Of a stretch of DNA of 64,000 bases, positions 48,612 through 61,263 are shown one piece after another. Numbering within the stretch: the first letter of the stretch is position 1; every line of letters begins with the position of its first letter. The position numbers and the translations under genes were made by a program. The DNA is from Pannonibacter indicus (GTDB lineage: Bacteria > Pseudomonadota > Alphaproteobacteria > Rhizobiales > Stappiaceae): NCBI RefSeq assembly GCF_001418225.1, contig NZ_LIPT01000001.1, positions 1 to 64,000 on the forward strand, given 5' to 3'. The notes beneath the pieces are model-generated. The model was not told the DNA's origin, ran no database searches, and saw only the letters and a program-made list of their open reading frames with translations.

Positions 48612-48644
48612 CCGGCGCCCCGGCCTGAACGTCCCGGCCCGAAT

Positions 48645-49870
48645 TCAGGCAAGCTGGCGCTTTCCATCGCCCTTCTCTCCGCCCTCCTCCGCACCGGCCT
48701 CATGCACCAGGCGGATCTGCGGCAGGCGGCGGAAGCAGTTCCGGCCTGAGCGTTTGGCGAGATAGAGCGCCCGGTCCGCCTCAGCAAACAGCTGTTCGAA
48801 GGACGCGTTGGGGCCAGAGGTATCGGCCACACCCGTGCTGATCGTGACCGGAATGGCCTTGCCATCATGCTCCATCTGCAACACGGCGGCTGCGCGGCAA
48901 AGCTGGGCAGCCAGCAAATCCAGATGCGGGCCGGTCAGACCGGGCAGAAAAATGCCGAACTCCTCACCGCCAATGCGGGCCGCAAACAGCCGCCTCCGGC
49001 AAGCTGTTCCAGCATGGCCGCAAAACTCTTCAGCACCGCATCGCCGCACTGATGGCCATACCGGTCATTGATCTGCTTGAAATGATCGACGTCAGCGATC
49101 AGCAGCGTGCCGCCGCTCCCCGTTGCCAGCGACTGCTCCACTTGGCGCAGGAAGGCGCGCCGGTTCGGCAGGCCTGTCAGTTCATCCGTGTCCGCCAGAT
49201 GACGCAAAGCTTTCGCCATGCGCTCGTTCGACAGGACAATGCCCAGAAACACCGCCGCAACAGTGTGCATCAGTGACAGGAAGATCAGCCCGAACAGCCA
49301 GTCGGAATTGGGGATGAGGCCGTCAAACCGGACCGGGAAGAGGAAAGGCAGCGGCAGTGCAGCCAGGTGAACGAAGGAAAAGCTGGTGTAGATCCCAGCG
49401 GCCGCCCGCGCCGAAGGCAGCCCCTCGTCGCGGATGCTGCACCGCAGTTCAGATGCCGTCAGCAGGAAGAAGAAACCTGCGGATGCAAAGGCATAGACAA
49501 GGCGCCAGAGCGCTGCAAGCTCCTGACTTTCATCAAGGAAATGGCTGAGCGGAACAACACCGAGGGCAGCCATGACGGGAAGAAGATAGGGCACATGCCG
49601 GCCGAAGAAGGACCGCATGCCAAGCCAGACAAAGCCCAGAGCCGTGATGAAGAGGCCAAAGCCAACGTTATCGCTCAGGGCAAGGGGCACTGTGCCCCGC
49701 AATGCGATGCTGGTACTGCCGGCCGATGCCAGCAGGAAGACAGCAAACCAGAGGCGCAGATATGTGGAGCCCGGATAGCGCACGACAGCTGCCGCCAGCG
49801 TCAGCGTGAACACCGCATAGACGCCGGAAAGACCGAGCAGTATCGCAGGCACAGAGAAAAGCAGCTCCAA
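48645..49870 (-). pseudogene. Membrane diguanylate cyclase gene with one frameshift
   Basis: Read from a TTG at 49870, with GGAGG five bases before it, the protein has seven hydrophobic segments, then 'LTGLPNRRAFLRQVEQ' and 'ADVDHFKQINDRYGHQCGDA', the start of a GGDEF domain. At about 48990-49000 (after LEQLAGG) the frame is lost; the rest, 'RIGGEEFGIFLPGL' and 'STGVADTS...EADRALYLAKRSGRN', continues one base out of register to a stop at 48645. Adding one base gives a ~410-residue diguanylate cyclase with active-site GGEEF and no RxxD inhibitory site. GTG 49984 is an alternative start. Recent mutation or sequencing error. Confidence 0.82.
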
Positions 49871-50135
49871 CGGCACCTCCAGAAACGCAACCCGGCACGT
49901 CCAGCACGCAATGAACACGGCCCAATGCGCGTTGACCAAGCCCGCGTGGCGCCTGAGCAAATTCAAGGCATGATGCGCAGGCACCGAAAGCCATGGGACA
50001 GAAGCAAGCCAAAGCTACAGGCAAAAAATCAATTATTTCAAAACAAACGCACACCGGCAGTGCGGCTGGGGCCCCTGAAGAGGCACTTTGCCGCACTGCC
50101 GGGCTTCAATTCACTCCGGCGGAACGGACCGCCGG

Positions 50136-52793
<2,658 letters not shown>

Positions 52794-53011
52794 CTAGGTC
52801 TCGCTCTCGATCCATCGGCAGCGCGGGATATCTCCGGCGGGGACACTCTCCTGCCCCCTGCCCCGGCCTTTCCCGCGCAAGCAGTTCAAAGCCTTTTATC
52901 TTTCACCCTTCGGCCTGTCCAGAAGCGAGGCAGCTGCCGCATCTGCATTTGACGCTTGCCGCAAGGGGCAGAAGTCCGGCCCGGAGGGTAATCGTGCCCC
53001 AGACAGCAGAA

Positions 53012-53030
53012 GACCCGCGAAACGCGGGTC
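53012..53030 (-). terminator. Hairpin after recA
   Basis: GACCCGCG (53012-53019) with CGCGGGTC (53023-53030) and a 3-nt loop, 55 bases beyond the recA stop; on the minus strand it runs into TCTTCT. Likely a recA terminator. Confidence 0.6.
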
Positions 53031-53084
53031 CCAAATGATCTGGCGTAAGGGATATGTCACCGTCAGCCTGTACCGGCAGGGATA

Positions 53085-54155
<1,071 letters not shown>

Positions 54156-54473
54156 GTGCGAGGCTCCTTATTCCACGATGGACCCGCCGTTTCAAACCCA
54201 GCTTTTGTACCCTCTTTGTTCCAATTTGCCAAGATCTTTTACAAGATTGTTTTTTATCGTTTTTCATCAATAAGTTCCGTTTATGTTCACGCCTGCGCGC
54301 TCTTCCGCAGGCCCGGTCTTTTCACGTAGCTTCGCAAGCAGGCTGGCAGGTTTGCAGAATCGCTGGCATATGGTTCGCGCCCTGCACAGCCGCAGCGGCG
54401 CCCCTTTGAGGCGGCCGGCAGACGCGCGCCTTCCCTCATTCCACCGGAACGGGCCTGGCAAGGAGACACGGCA
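54156..54473. other. Divergent region between recA and psuK
   Basis: 318 bases. The left part holds the SOS-box-like element and AT-rich sequence (54160-54285) for recA; the right part leads to psuK, whose AGGAGA lies about 8 bases before its ATG. No further gene was seen. Confidence 0.55.
54207..54221 (-). promoter_or_regulatory. Candidate LexA (SOS) box of recA
   Basis: On the minus strand the sequence reads GAAC-AAAGAGG-GTAC, close to the alphaproteobacterial LexA site GAAC-N7-GAAC; only the last half is altered (GTAC for GAAC). It lies 52-66 bases upstream of the recA start. Confidence 0.55.
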
Positions 54474-55412
54474 ATGAACGGAACAGTCCAGACGGCGGCC
54501 CCGGCAGCCTGCTTCGGTGCCATTCATCTCGACCTGATCGCCCATGCGAAGGCGCCCATCCACCGCGAAACCTCCACCCCGTCCACCATGCGGGGCATGC
54601 CCGGCGGCGTTGCCACCAATGTGGCGCGGGGGCTGGCGAAGCTCGGCGTGCCGGTGGCCCTCAGCGGAGCGCTGGGAGATGACGGCGACGGCGCCGCATT
54701 GCGCAGCTTTCTGGGGCGCGAACAGCTGAACCTTCATGGCGTGCGCACCCTGGCGATGCCCACAGGCCGTTACGTGGCCCTGCATGACCCGGATGGCTCA
54801 CTAGCCGCTGCCGTGGTCGATACGGAAATAACAGAGAGCCTTGATACGTCGCTCGCACGTGATCTGTCGCCGGCAGCACGTGCGGCCGGCCTCTGGTTCA
54901 TCGAGGCAAACCTGTCCCAGACCGTGCTCGAAGCGCTGGCACAGGCCTCCGGCAGCAGGCTGCTGGCGGCCGATGCGGTGTCGAATGCCAAGGCGGCGCG
55001 CCTTCGCCCCATCCTGCCGCGGCTTGATATCCTCTTCGTCAACCGGGGCGAGGCCGCACACCTTGCCGGGCTCAGCTCCGATGCCCCGCAGGAAGAACTC
55101 GGCGCCGCCCTGCGGGCCCTTGGCCTGGGGGCCGTGGTGATAACTGCAGGCGCAAAGCCGCTCTTCTGGTCCAAAGGTGAGGCGCATGGCTTCCTGCCCC
55201 CGCCTCCCGCCATGGTCCATGACGTGACCGGTGCGGGCGATGCGCTGATGGCCGGAACGCTTGCAGGCATCGCCCGCAACCTGCCCCTCTCCGAGAGCCT
55301 CGAAAAAGGCCTTGCCGCAGCCGCCATGACGCTTGCCGTCAGCGGCGCAGTCGCGGCGGGCCTGAGCTGGGAGGCGCTTGAGGCACTGCCTTCAGCCTCT
55401 GCCTCACGTTGA
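54474..55412 (+). CDS. psuK: PfkB-family kinase, probable pseudouridine kinase
   Basis: 312 residues. PfkB signatures: 'GGVATNVARGLAKLG' (about 43-57) and 'HDVTGAGDALMAGTLAG' (about 245-261), the second with the catalytic Asp. AGGAGA precedes the ATG. Next to psuG it most likely phosphorylates pseudouridine to pseudouridine 5'-phosphate. Without psuG it could be any ribokinase-family sugar or nucleoside kinase, so the call rests on context. Confidence 0.85.
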   Translation: MNGTVQTAAPAACFGAIHLDLIAHAKAPIHRETSTPSTMRGMPGGVATNVARGLAKLGVPVALSGALGDDGDGAALRSFLGREQLNLHGVRTLAMPTGRYVALHDPDGSLAAAVVDTEITESLDTSLARDLSPAARAAGLWFIEANLSQTVLEALAQASGSRLLAADAVSNAKAARLRPILPRLDILFVNRGEAAHLAGLSSDAPQEELGAALRALGLGAVVITAGAKPLFWSKGEAHGFLPPPPAMVHDVTGAGDALMAGTLAGIARNLPLSESLEKGLAAAAMTLAVSGAVAAGLSWEALEALPSASASR

Positions 55413-55550
55413 ACCTCCGGCATCCGCAGGTCTATAAGAACAGCAACCGGCCGGCACGCCCTTAAGGCGTGGCCCAAGCCATCCCACCCTTTCAGCGCCG
55501 TGCCGCCCTCCAATAGTCCGGCACCGGCCGCAAGCCTTGAGGAAAGAACC

Positions 55551-56489
55551 ATGTCCACCTCCCTGCCCGCAAGCCTTGCGGATCTTCTCGTCTATTCGGC
55601 CGAGGTTCAGGCCGCCCGCGCTGCCGGCAAACCCATTGTGGCGCTGGAATCGACCATCATCACCCACGGCATGCCCTTCCCGCAGAATGTGGAGACGGCA
55701 CGCCAGGTGGAAGCGGACATCCGCGCGGCGGGTGCCGTGCCGGCCACCATCGCCGTGCTCGACGGGCGCATCCGCATCGGGCTTGCTTCTGCTGACCTTG
55801 ACCGGCTGGGGCAGGAAAAGAACGTGATGAAGTGCTCACGCGCCGATCTTGCCATTGCTGTGGCGGCGGGACGGCCGGGCTCCACCACAGTGGCGGCAAC
55901 CATGATGGCGGCGGAAGCTGCCGGAATCAGCGTCTTTGCCACGGGCGGCATCGGCGGCGTGCACAAGGGGGCTGAGACGAGCTTCGACATCTCCGCCGAT
56001 CTGGACGAACTCTCCCGCACGCCGGTCTGCGTTGTCTGCGCCGGGGCCAAGGCGCTGCTCGATATTCCGAAGACGCTGGAAGTGCTGGAAACGCGCGGCG
56101 TTCCGGTGATCGCTTATGGCACGGACGAAGTGCCCGCCTTCTGGTCGCGCGAGAGCGGCCTGCCCGCCCCGTACCGCATGGACAGCGCCGGGGAGATCGC
56201 CCGCCTGATCGAAGCGCGCAAGCTGTTCGGCGGCCATGGCGGCGTGCTGATCGCCAATCCGGTTCCGGCAGAGAGCGAGATCAGCCGCGGCGAGATGGGC
56301 CAGTATATTGACGCGGCCATTGCCGAGGCTGCCCGGCGCGACGTCAGGGGCAAGGCCGTCACGCCCTTCGTGCTGGGCCACATCTTCGAGCTGACGAAGG
56401 GCCGCAGCCTCGTCACCAACATCGCGCTGGTGCGCAACAATGCCCGCCTTGCAGCCGCCATCGCCGTGGCTCTGGCGGCGGCGAAGTAA
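55551..56489 (+). CDS. psuG: Pseudouridine-5'-phosphate glycosidase
   Basis: 312 residues from ATG 55551 (GAGGAAAG upstream). 'ALESTIITHGMPFPQN' and 'VCAGAKALLDIPKTLE' are hallmark segments, with the Lys that forms the Schiff base among them. It splits pseudouridine phosphate to ribose 5-phosphate and uracil, the only C-glycosidic breakdown route known for this base. Downstream of psuK by 138 bases on the same strand, probably an operon. A hairpin follows. Confidence 0.96.
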   Translation: MSTSLPASLADLLVYSAEVQAARAAGKPIVALESTIITHGMPFPQNVETARQVEADIRAAGAVPATIAVLDGRIRIGLASADLDRLGQEKNVMKCSRADLAIAVAAGRPGSTTVAATMMAAEAAGISVFATGGIGGVHKGAETSFDISADLDELSRTPVCVVCAGAKALLDIPKTLEVLETRGVPVIAYGTDEVPAFWSRESGLPAPYRMDSAGEIARLIEARKLFGGHGGVLIANPVPAESEISRGEMGQYIDAAIAEAARRDVRGKAVTPFVLGHIFELTKGRSLVTNIALVRNNARLAAAIAVALAAAK

Positions 56490-56505
56490 CGATGCGTCAC
56501 ATGCC

Positions 56506-56537
56506 CCCGCCCTGTCGCCTTCATGTGACAGGGCGGG
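56506..56537 (+). terminator. Hairpin after psuG
   Basis: CCCGCCCTGTC (56506-56516) pairs perfectly with GACAGGGCGGG (56527-56537); 10-nt loop, no T-tract. Confidence 0.65.
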
Positions 56538-56659
56538 CGGATTATCATGGCCCCGCAGGTCTTTGCGTTGACTTGCTGTCATCAGCCTGACCTATTTGGT
56601 TGCAACATGCGGAAGGCCTGCCGGATCCTCCGGCGGGGCGCAGATGCAGGAGGAAGACG

Positions 56660-57832
56660 ATGACCGAGGCACAGAGCAAGAGCCCGCTGCAGTATCTCGA
56701 CCGGGCCGTCGGCGCTCTCAGGGATCTGGGCCTCATGCCCGAAACGCAAGCCGATGCGCCGATCAACGCGCTTCTGGAGCAGATTTCCGATCTGTCGCCG
56801 GACAAGATTGCCGTCATCACCCGCACGCTGGGTCAGGCCTCCACCTTCAACGAGATCGTCCGCACCCAGATCGCCGCCATGACCATCGGCGAGCGCTACG
56901 AGGCGATCACGGATGCCTTCAACTCGATCCGCGACGACGCCAAGGCCATGGTCGACCAGCTGGCCGACGGCAAGATTTCCTTCATGGAAGGCCTGTCCAA
57001 CCGCTGGCGTGACATGCGCCGCGGCACCATTTCCGACCGCTTCGACGATATCCGCAAGACCTATCTGGAGGTCGCAAAGGACACGAAGGAGCAGATCCAG
57101 CGTGAGCAGACCATCCTCAACGCCTACCGTGACTATCGCGGCGCGCTGAAACAGGCCGAGGTTCTGGCGCTGGAAGTGCTGAACACCGCCACCGCCAAGC
57201 TGAACGCCGCCAAGGCGTCGCTGGAAGCTGCAACTGCCGAAGTCACGGCCTTCAGCGGTGAGGATCTTGCGGCCAAGGCAAGGCTCGAACTCACCCGCGA
57301 CGAGCGCATGCGCGAGATGCAGGACGAGGAAAAGCGCTATCAGGTCGCCAAGGATCTCTCCGACAACCTGACCATCGGCTACAACACGTCTGAAGTGATC
57401 ATGGCGCGCCTGATGCAGACGACCAACGCCAAGGAGCGGGTCTATGCCCAGTCGGTCAGCTTCTTCTCCACCAATGAATCGGTGCTGACGGCGCTCAACG
57501 CTTCCTTCACCGGCCTGCAGGGCCTGCATGAATCCACCGCGACGCTGAATGCCATGAAGGACGGCGTCAACAAGAGCCTCGAGACACTGGCCGAAATCGG
57601 CGATGCCGTGCAGGAGGCCGCGCTGAAAGCCGGTTATGGTCCCACCGTGCAGGCGGCGTCGGTCAAGAAGCTGGTGGACAGCGTGGTCAATTTCCAGGTC
57701 AATTCGCGCAATATCATCAACGAAATGCGCGAGATGTCGACGAAAAACTCCGAAGAGATCCGCCTTGCCGTCGAAGATGGCAAGCGCCGTCTGGCAAAGC
57801 TTGCTGCCGGTGAGGCCCTGATCAAGGGCTGA
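56660..57832 (+). CDS. Helical cytosolic protein of unknown function, TelA-like in outline
   Basis: 390 residues from ATG 56660 (AGGAGG upstream). Nearly all-helical, no membrane segment. Heptad-like repeats run from about 60 to 300, and the segment 'GYNTSEVIMARLMQTTNAKE' plus 'NESVLTALNASFTGLQGL' resembles the middle of TelA tellurite-resistance proteins; that resemblance is by eye and weak. First gene of a unit with the next two, gaps 76 and 22 bases. I know no experimental function. Confidence 0.75.
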   Translation: MTEAQSKSPLQYLDRAVGALRDLGLMPETQADAPINALLEQISDLSPDKIAVITRTLGQASTFNEIVRTQIAAMTIGERYEAITDAFNSIRDDAKAMVDQLADGKISFMEGLSNRWRDMRRGTISDRFDDIRKTYLEVAKDTKEQIQREQTILNAYRDYRGALKQAEVLALEVLNTATAKLNAAKASLEAATAEVTAFSGEDLAAKARLELTRDERMREMQDEEKRYQVAKDLSDNLTIGYNTSEVIMARLMQTTNAKERVYAQSVSFFSTNESVLTALNASFTGLQGLHESTATLNAMKDGVNKSLETLAEIGDAVQEAALKAGYGPTVQAASVKKLVDSVVNFQVNSRNIINEMREMSTKNSEEIRLAVEDGKRRLAKLAAGEALIKG

Positions 57833-57908
57833 GCCCATCCGGCCGGCTTGACAGGCCGGCCGGCGCACACGACTTGATGAACCAGCCCCAGCGGGCCGGA
57901 GGATTGGA

Positions 57909-58847
57909 ATGGCCGCAACACAGAAGGCCGCAGGACAGCCGCTCGACGAGCTGATGATGGCGATGGATGTGGTCGACACATTGCGCCATGATGAGGCCCT
58001 TGTTCAGCGTGAGCTGAGCGGAACTGACCGTGATGCGCAGCTGATCGCCCGCCTGCGGGACATCTATGCCTCACAGGGCATTGACGTGCCCGATCACATC
58101 CTGCAGCAGGGTGTTGCCAGCCTCAAGGAAGACCGTTTCGTCTATGCCCCGCCCAAAGCAGGGCTGCAACGGTTTCTGGCCCTGCTTTACATCCGGCGCA
58201 TGCGCTATGCCCGCGTGGCGGCGATCGCGCTGGCGGCACTCGTGATTTCCTTGTCCGCCTGGCATTTCCTCGTCACGGCCCCGCGTGAAAGGGCTGCGGA
58301 GGCTCTCCAGGCCGAGATCAGCCAGACTTTGCCTCAGGACATTGCGCGGCTGACCGCAGCCATTAATGCGGCCGCTCTGGACGATGCGGTCAAGGTGCAG
58401 GCCGCAGGGCTTGCGGCTGACGGCGAACGGGCTCTGGCGCGCGGTGATGCGGCCGATGCACGGCGGGTGCGCGACCAGCTGGCCGCACTCGACAACGAGC
58501 TGGCCACCACCTTCACCGTTCGCATTGTCTCCCGCCCGGATGTGCCCACGGGGGTGACACGCATTCCCGATGTGAACCAGTCGGCCGAGAACTTTTATCT
58601 GGTGGTGGAGGCGATCGGTGCCGATGGCAAGCCTCTGCCACGGCGGATCGTTTCGGAGGAAGACGGCAGGGAAAAGACCGTGACCATCTGGGCGCAGCGG
58701 GTACCGGTCAGCGTTTTCAATGCGGTACGCGACGACAAGGCGCAGGATGGCATCGTCCAGGATGCCGAACTGGGCGTGAAGCTGCGCGGCAAGCTCGGCA
58801 TCGAGTGGAGCAAGCCGGTGGAACAGGGAGCCATTACCGAATGGTGA
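57909..58847 (+). CDS. DUF6384-like membrane-anchored protein
   Basis: 312 residues. Residues 10-75 are a soluble helical domain ('DVVDTLRHDEALVQRELSGT', 'LRDIYASQGIDVPDHILQQG'); one membrane helix sits at about 100-120 ('AAIALAALVISLSAWHFLV'); then coiled coil (about 125-200) and a beta-rich C-terminal domain with 'IVSEEDGREKTVTIWAQRVP'. I match it to DUF6384 from memory. The C-terminal domain would be periplasmic if the N-terminus is cytosolic. Function unknown; middle gene of the three-gene unit. Confidence 0.75.
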   Translation: MAATQKAAGQPLDELMMAMDVVDTLRHDEALVQRELSGTDRDAQLIARLRDIYASQGIDVPDHILQQGVASLKEDRFVYAPPKAGLQRFLALLYIRRMRYARVAAIALAALVISLSAWHFLVTAPRERAAEALQAEISQTLPQDIARLTAAINAAALDDAVKVQAAGLAADGERALARGDAADARRVRDQLAALDNELATTFTVRIVSRPDVPTGVTRIPDVNQSAENFYLVVEAIGADGKPLPRRIVSEEDGREKTVTIWAQRVPVSVFNAVRDDKAQDGIVQDAELGVKLRGKLGIEWSKPVEQGAITEW

Positions 58848-58869
58848 CACCGGAACGGGGGCTTGAGCC

Positions 58870-60309
58870 ATGCTGAGCGGACGTCAGACACTCTCGGCCA
58901 TCGAACAGGCCCTTGCGGATCTGCGCCGCGAGGAGACCGAGCTTGCCCACCGTATCGAACGGGCAACGCGGGCGATTTCGGCCCTATCGGAGAAGATGAG
59001 CGAAGGCTTCCGGGACCTTGCAAAATTCCGCATGGAGACAGAGGAAGCCGAGCATCTTGGCGCCGATCTGGAAGGCGCGGCACGGACAGCGCGCCAGCTG
59101 CTGGAGCGGCGCAATGCCGATCTGGCACGCCTTGCCGAAGAGGTCCGCCTCAAGGAAAGCCAGCGGGCAGAGCATATGCGCGAGCGGGACAGGCTTTCCG
59201 CCGCCCGGTCCGCCATTCTTGAGCAGATCGAGGCACTGGAAGGGCCTCTTGTCCAGGCCCTTGCCGCAGATGAGACCCACAAGGGGCTGAAAGCTGCGGC
59301 AGAACAGGCCGCCCGCACCGCCACCGCCGCTTCGGAAAAGGCCCTCCAGGCAGAAGCGGACCGGGAGGAAAAGGGCAAGGCCTACGAAAACGATCCGCTG
59401 TTCATGTATCTGTGGCAGCGCGGCTTCGGCACCACGGGCTACAGCCACTCAGGCCTGGTGCGTTCGCTCGACCGCTGGGTCGCCGGTCTGATCCGGTTTG
59501 ATGCGGCCCGGCCGAACTATGCCATGCTGACCGAGATCCCTCCGCGCCTCACGGCCCATGCGGCCCGCTGCAATGCGCTGGCCAGTGAGGCGGCGGATGC
59601 GGTTGCAGCGTCCGAACGCCAGGTGCTGACACGGCTTGCCGGGCGGGACCTTGAGGGAGAGGCCATCGGGCTGCAGGACGCCCTCCTGCAATTGGACAGC
59701 CAGCTTGAGGCGCAGGAGGCGGAGCTTTCCGCCCTGCAGGCCCGGCTCCAGACCTTCACCGATGGTGAGGACGAAGGCTATCAGGCCGCAGCCGCGGAGC
59801 TCGCCAAGGCCCTGCAGCGGGAGGATCTGCACACGCTTCTGCGCAAGGCCATCGACACCCCCTCGCGCGAGGATGATGCCATCGTGCGTGAACTGCAGAA
59901 TGTCGAGGCACAGATCGAGGATCTGACCCGCGAGATCCGCCAGGACAAGGAATTGCAGCGCGACATTTCCCGCCGCCGCGAGGAACTGACCAAGGTAACC
60001 CAGCAGTTCCGGCAGAACGGCTATGACGATTACGGTTCCTCGTTCAAGGACGACAACCTGACCACCATCCTGCTGGGCGAGCTCGTCAAGGGCGCCATCA
60101 GCGGCGCGGACTACTGGGCCCGCGCCCGCAAGGCGCATGTGCGCCAGAACACCAGCAGCCGCGGCACCAGCCGCAGCTCGTTTGGCGGCGGCTTTTCGGG
60201 TCAGGGGCTTGGCGGCGGCAGCTCGCGCGGAAGCGGTGGCTTCAGAACCGGCTCTTCCGGAAGCACCATGGGCAAGGGCGGCGGCTTCCGCACGGGAAAG
60301 ACATTCTGA
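58870..60309 (+). CDS. Coiled-coil protein with glycine/serine-rich tail
   Basis: 479 residues. Residues 1-150 and 260-390 are long Glu/Arg/Ala coiled coils; residues 160-230 form a globular insertion with 'DPLFMYLWQRGFGTTGYSHSG'. The last ~60 residues are a low-complexity GGG/SSRG tail ending GGGFRTGKTF. No membrane segment. No family recognised. It starts 22 bases after the DUF6384-like gene, so the two are probably made together. Possible role: a scaffold binding the membrane partner, inference only. Confidence 0.75.
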   Translation: MLSGRQTLSAIEQALADLRREETELAHRIERATRAISALSEKMSEGFRDLAKFRMETEEAEHLGADLEGAARTARQLLERRNADLARLAEEVRLKESQRAEHMRERDRLSAARSAILEQIEALEGPLVQALAADETHKGLKAAAEQAARTATAASEKALQAEADREEKGKAYENDPLFMYLWQRGFGTTGYSHSGLVRSLDRWVAGLIRFDAARPNYAMLTEIPPRLTAHAARCNALASEAADAVAASERQVLTRLAGRDLEGEAIGLQDALLQLDSQLEAQEAELSALQARLQTFTDGEDEGYQAAAAELAKALQREDLHTLLRKAIDTPSREDDAIVRELQNVEAQIEDLTREIRQDKELQRDISRRREELTKVTQQFRQNGYDDYGSSFKDDNLTTILLGELVKGAISGADYWARARKAHVRQNTSSRGTSRSSFGGGFSGQGLGGGSSRGSGGFRTGSSGSTMGKGGGFRTGKTF

Positions 60310-60412
60310 TGCCAGCGCATCCGGGGTGCGGAAGGCATCACGCCATGAAAGGCGCAAGCGACGCGGGGGCATGACCTGCACCCGGCGGGCCGGGCTCATC
60401 GCGAACTGGCAT

Positions 60413-60440
60413 GAGAAAAGATATAGGAGAAAAGATATAG
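60413..60440 (+). repeat. Perfect 14-bp tandem duplication
   Basis: GAGAAAAGATATAG occurs twice head-to-tail (60413-60426, 60427-60440) in the 294-base gap after the coiled-coil gene. It is AT-rich in a GC-rich context and may hold a promoter for the lipoprotein gene. Confidence 0.9.
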
Positions 60441-60603
60441 GGAAGCGGCAAATTTCCGCGTGGATTGTGACGTAGCCAGCTTTCAAAGCCTCCTTCCCGA
60501 TCTATGAGTAACGGAACCAGATGTGTTCTAAGTTTGTTAACCGGACTGGTGGCCTGTTTAGGCTTGCCGGAGCCTGAACATGATTACCTTGAGGATCGCA
60601 GCC

Positions 60604-61110
60604 ATGCGCCAGATGATCATCGTCCCTGCCCTCGCCGCGGCACTTGCGGCCTGCCAGTCGAGCGCCCCCCAGCGGCCGGTGCAGACCACAGTTGCCCCGC
60701 AGCCGCAGCTGACGGTGCCGCAGGGTGCGCAATCCCTGTCAATCGCCGGCAGCCCGGAGCAGGTGCGCATGGCCCTGATCGCCAGCGCCACCGAGCGGGG
60801 CACGCCCGTTGTGCAGGATGAAGCCAACATGGTCGTGATCGAGCGCAAGATGACGGAAGCCAACCCGGCGCTCGACGCCGAATTCGGCCCCTCCGACAAC
60901 GGCGACCGCCTGATCCGCGTGCGTGTGCGCTTCACCGGCGAAGCCTGCCGCACGCTGGCGGTTCAGGACGTCGCCATCGTCAACAATGCCCGCACCGCCC
61001 TTGCCCAGAGTTTCGTGCTGCCGGGCAACCCGAACACCATGCAGAGCCTGCGGGGGCTGAAGACCCGCGTTGAGCGGACCTCCGGCTGCCCGGCCCTGCC
61101 TGTCAGCTGA
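60604..61110 (+). CDS. Lipoprotein of unknown function
   Basis: 168 residues from ATG 60604 (MRQMIIVPALAAALAAC). The signal peptide ends in a lipobox ALAAC, so the mature protein is lipid-anchored, probably at the outer membrane. The rest has the pattern 'SLSIAGSPEQVRMALIASAT' and 'LIRVRVRFTGEACRTLAVQDV', with a second Cys pair, giving a small alpha/beta fold. It is convergent with cckA across a weak hairpin. Family not recognised. Confidence 0.7.
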   Translation: MRQMIIVPALAAALAACQSSAPQRPVQTTVAPQPQLTVPQGAQSLSIAGSPEQVRMALIASATERGTPVVQDEANMVVIERKMTEANPALDAEFGPSDNGDRLIRVRVRFTGEACRTLAVQDVAIVNNARTALAQSFVLPGNPNTMQSLRGLKTRVERTSGCPALPVS

Positions 61111-61156
61111 CGGCCAGGATAGCACATTCCTTTGCCTGCCGAGGCATGAAAGAAAA

Positions 61157-61182
61157 AAGCGCGCTGCTTCCACACCGCGCTT
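61157..61182. terminator. Weak hairpin between the lipoprotein gene and cckA
   Basis: AAGCGCG (61157-61163) pairs with CGCGCTT (61176-61182) around a 12-nt loop; A-rich before and T-rich after. May end both convergent genes. Confidence 0.5.
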
Positions 61183-61263
61183 ATTTTCATTTGCCTTGCA
61201 TTCGCAGCCAGCCAGACGGGACCATGATGTGCGGCGTCTCCGCCAGATCATGCCCCCGCCGCC

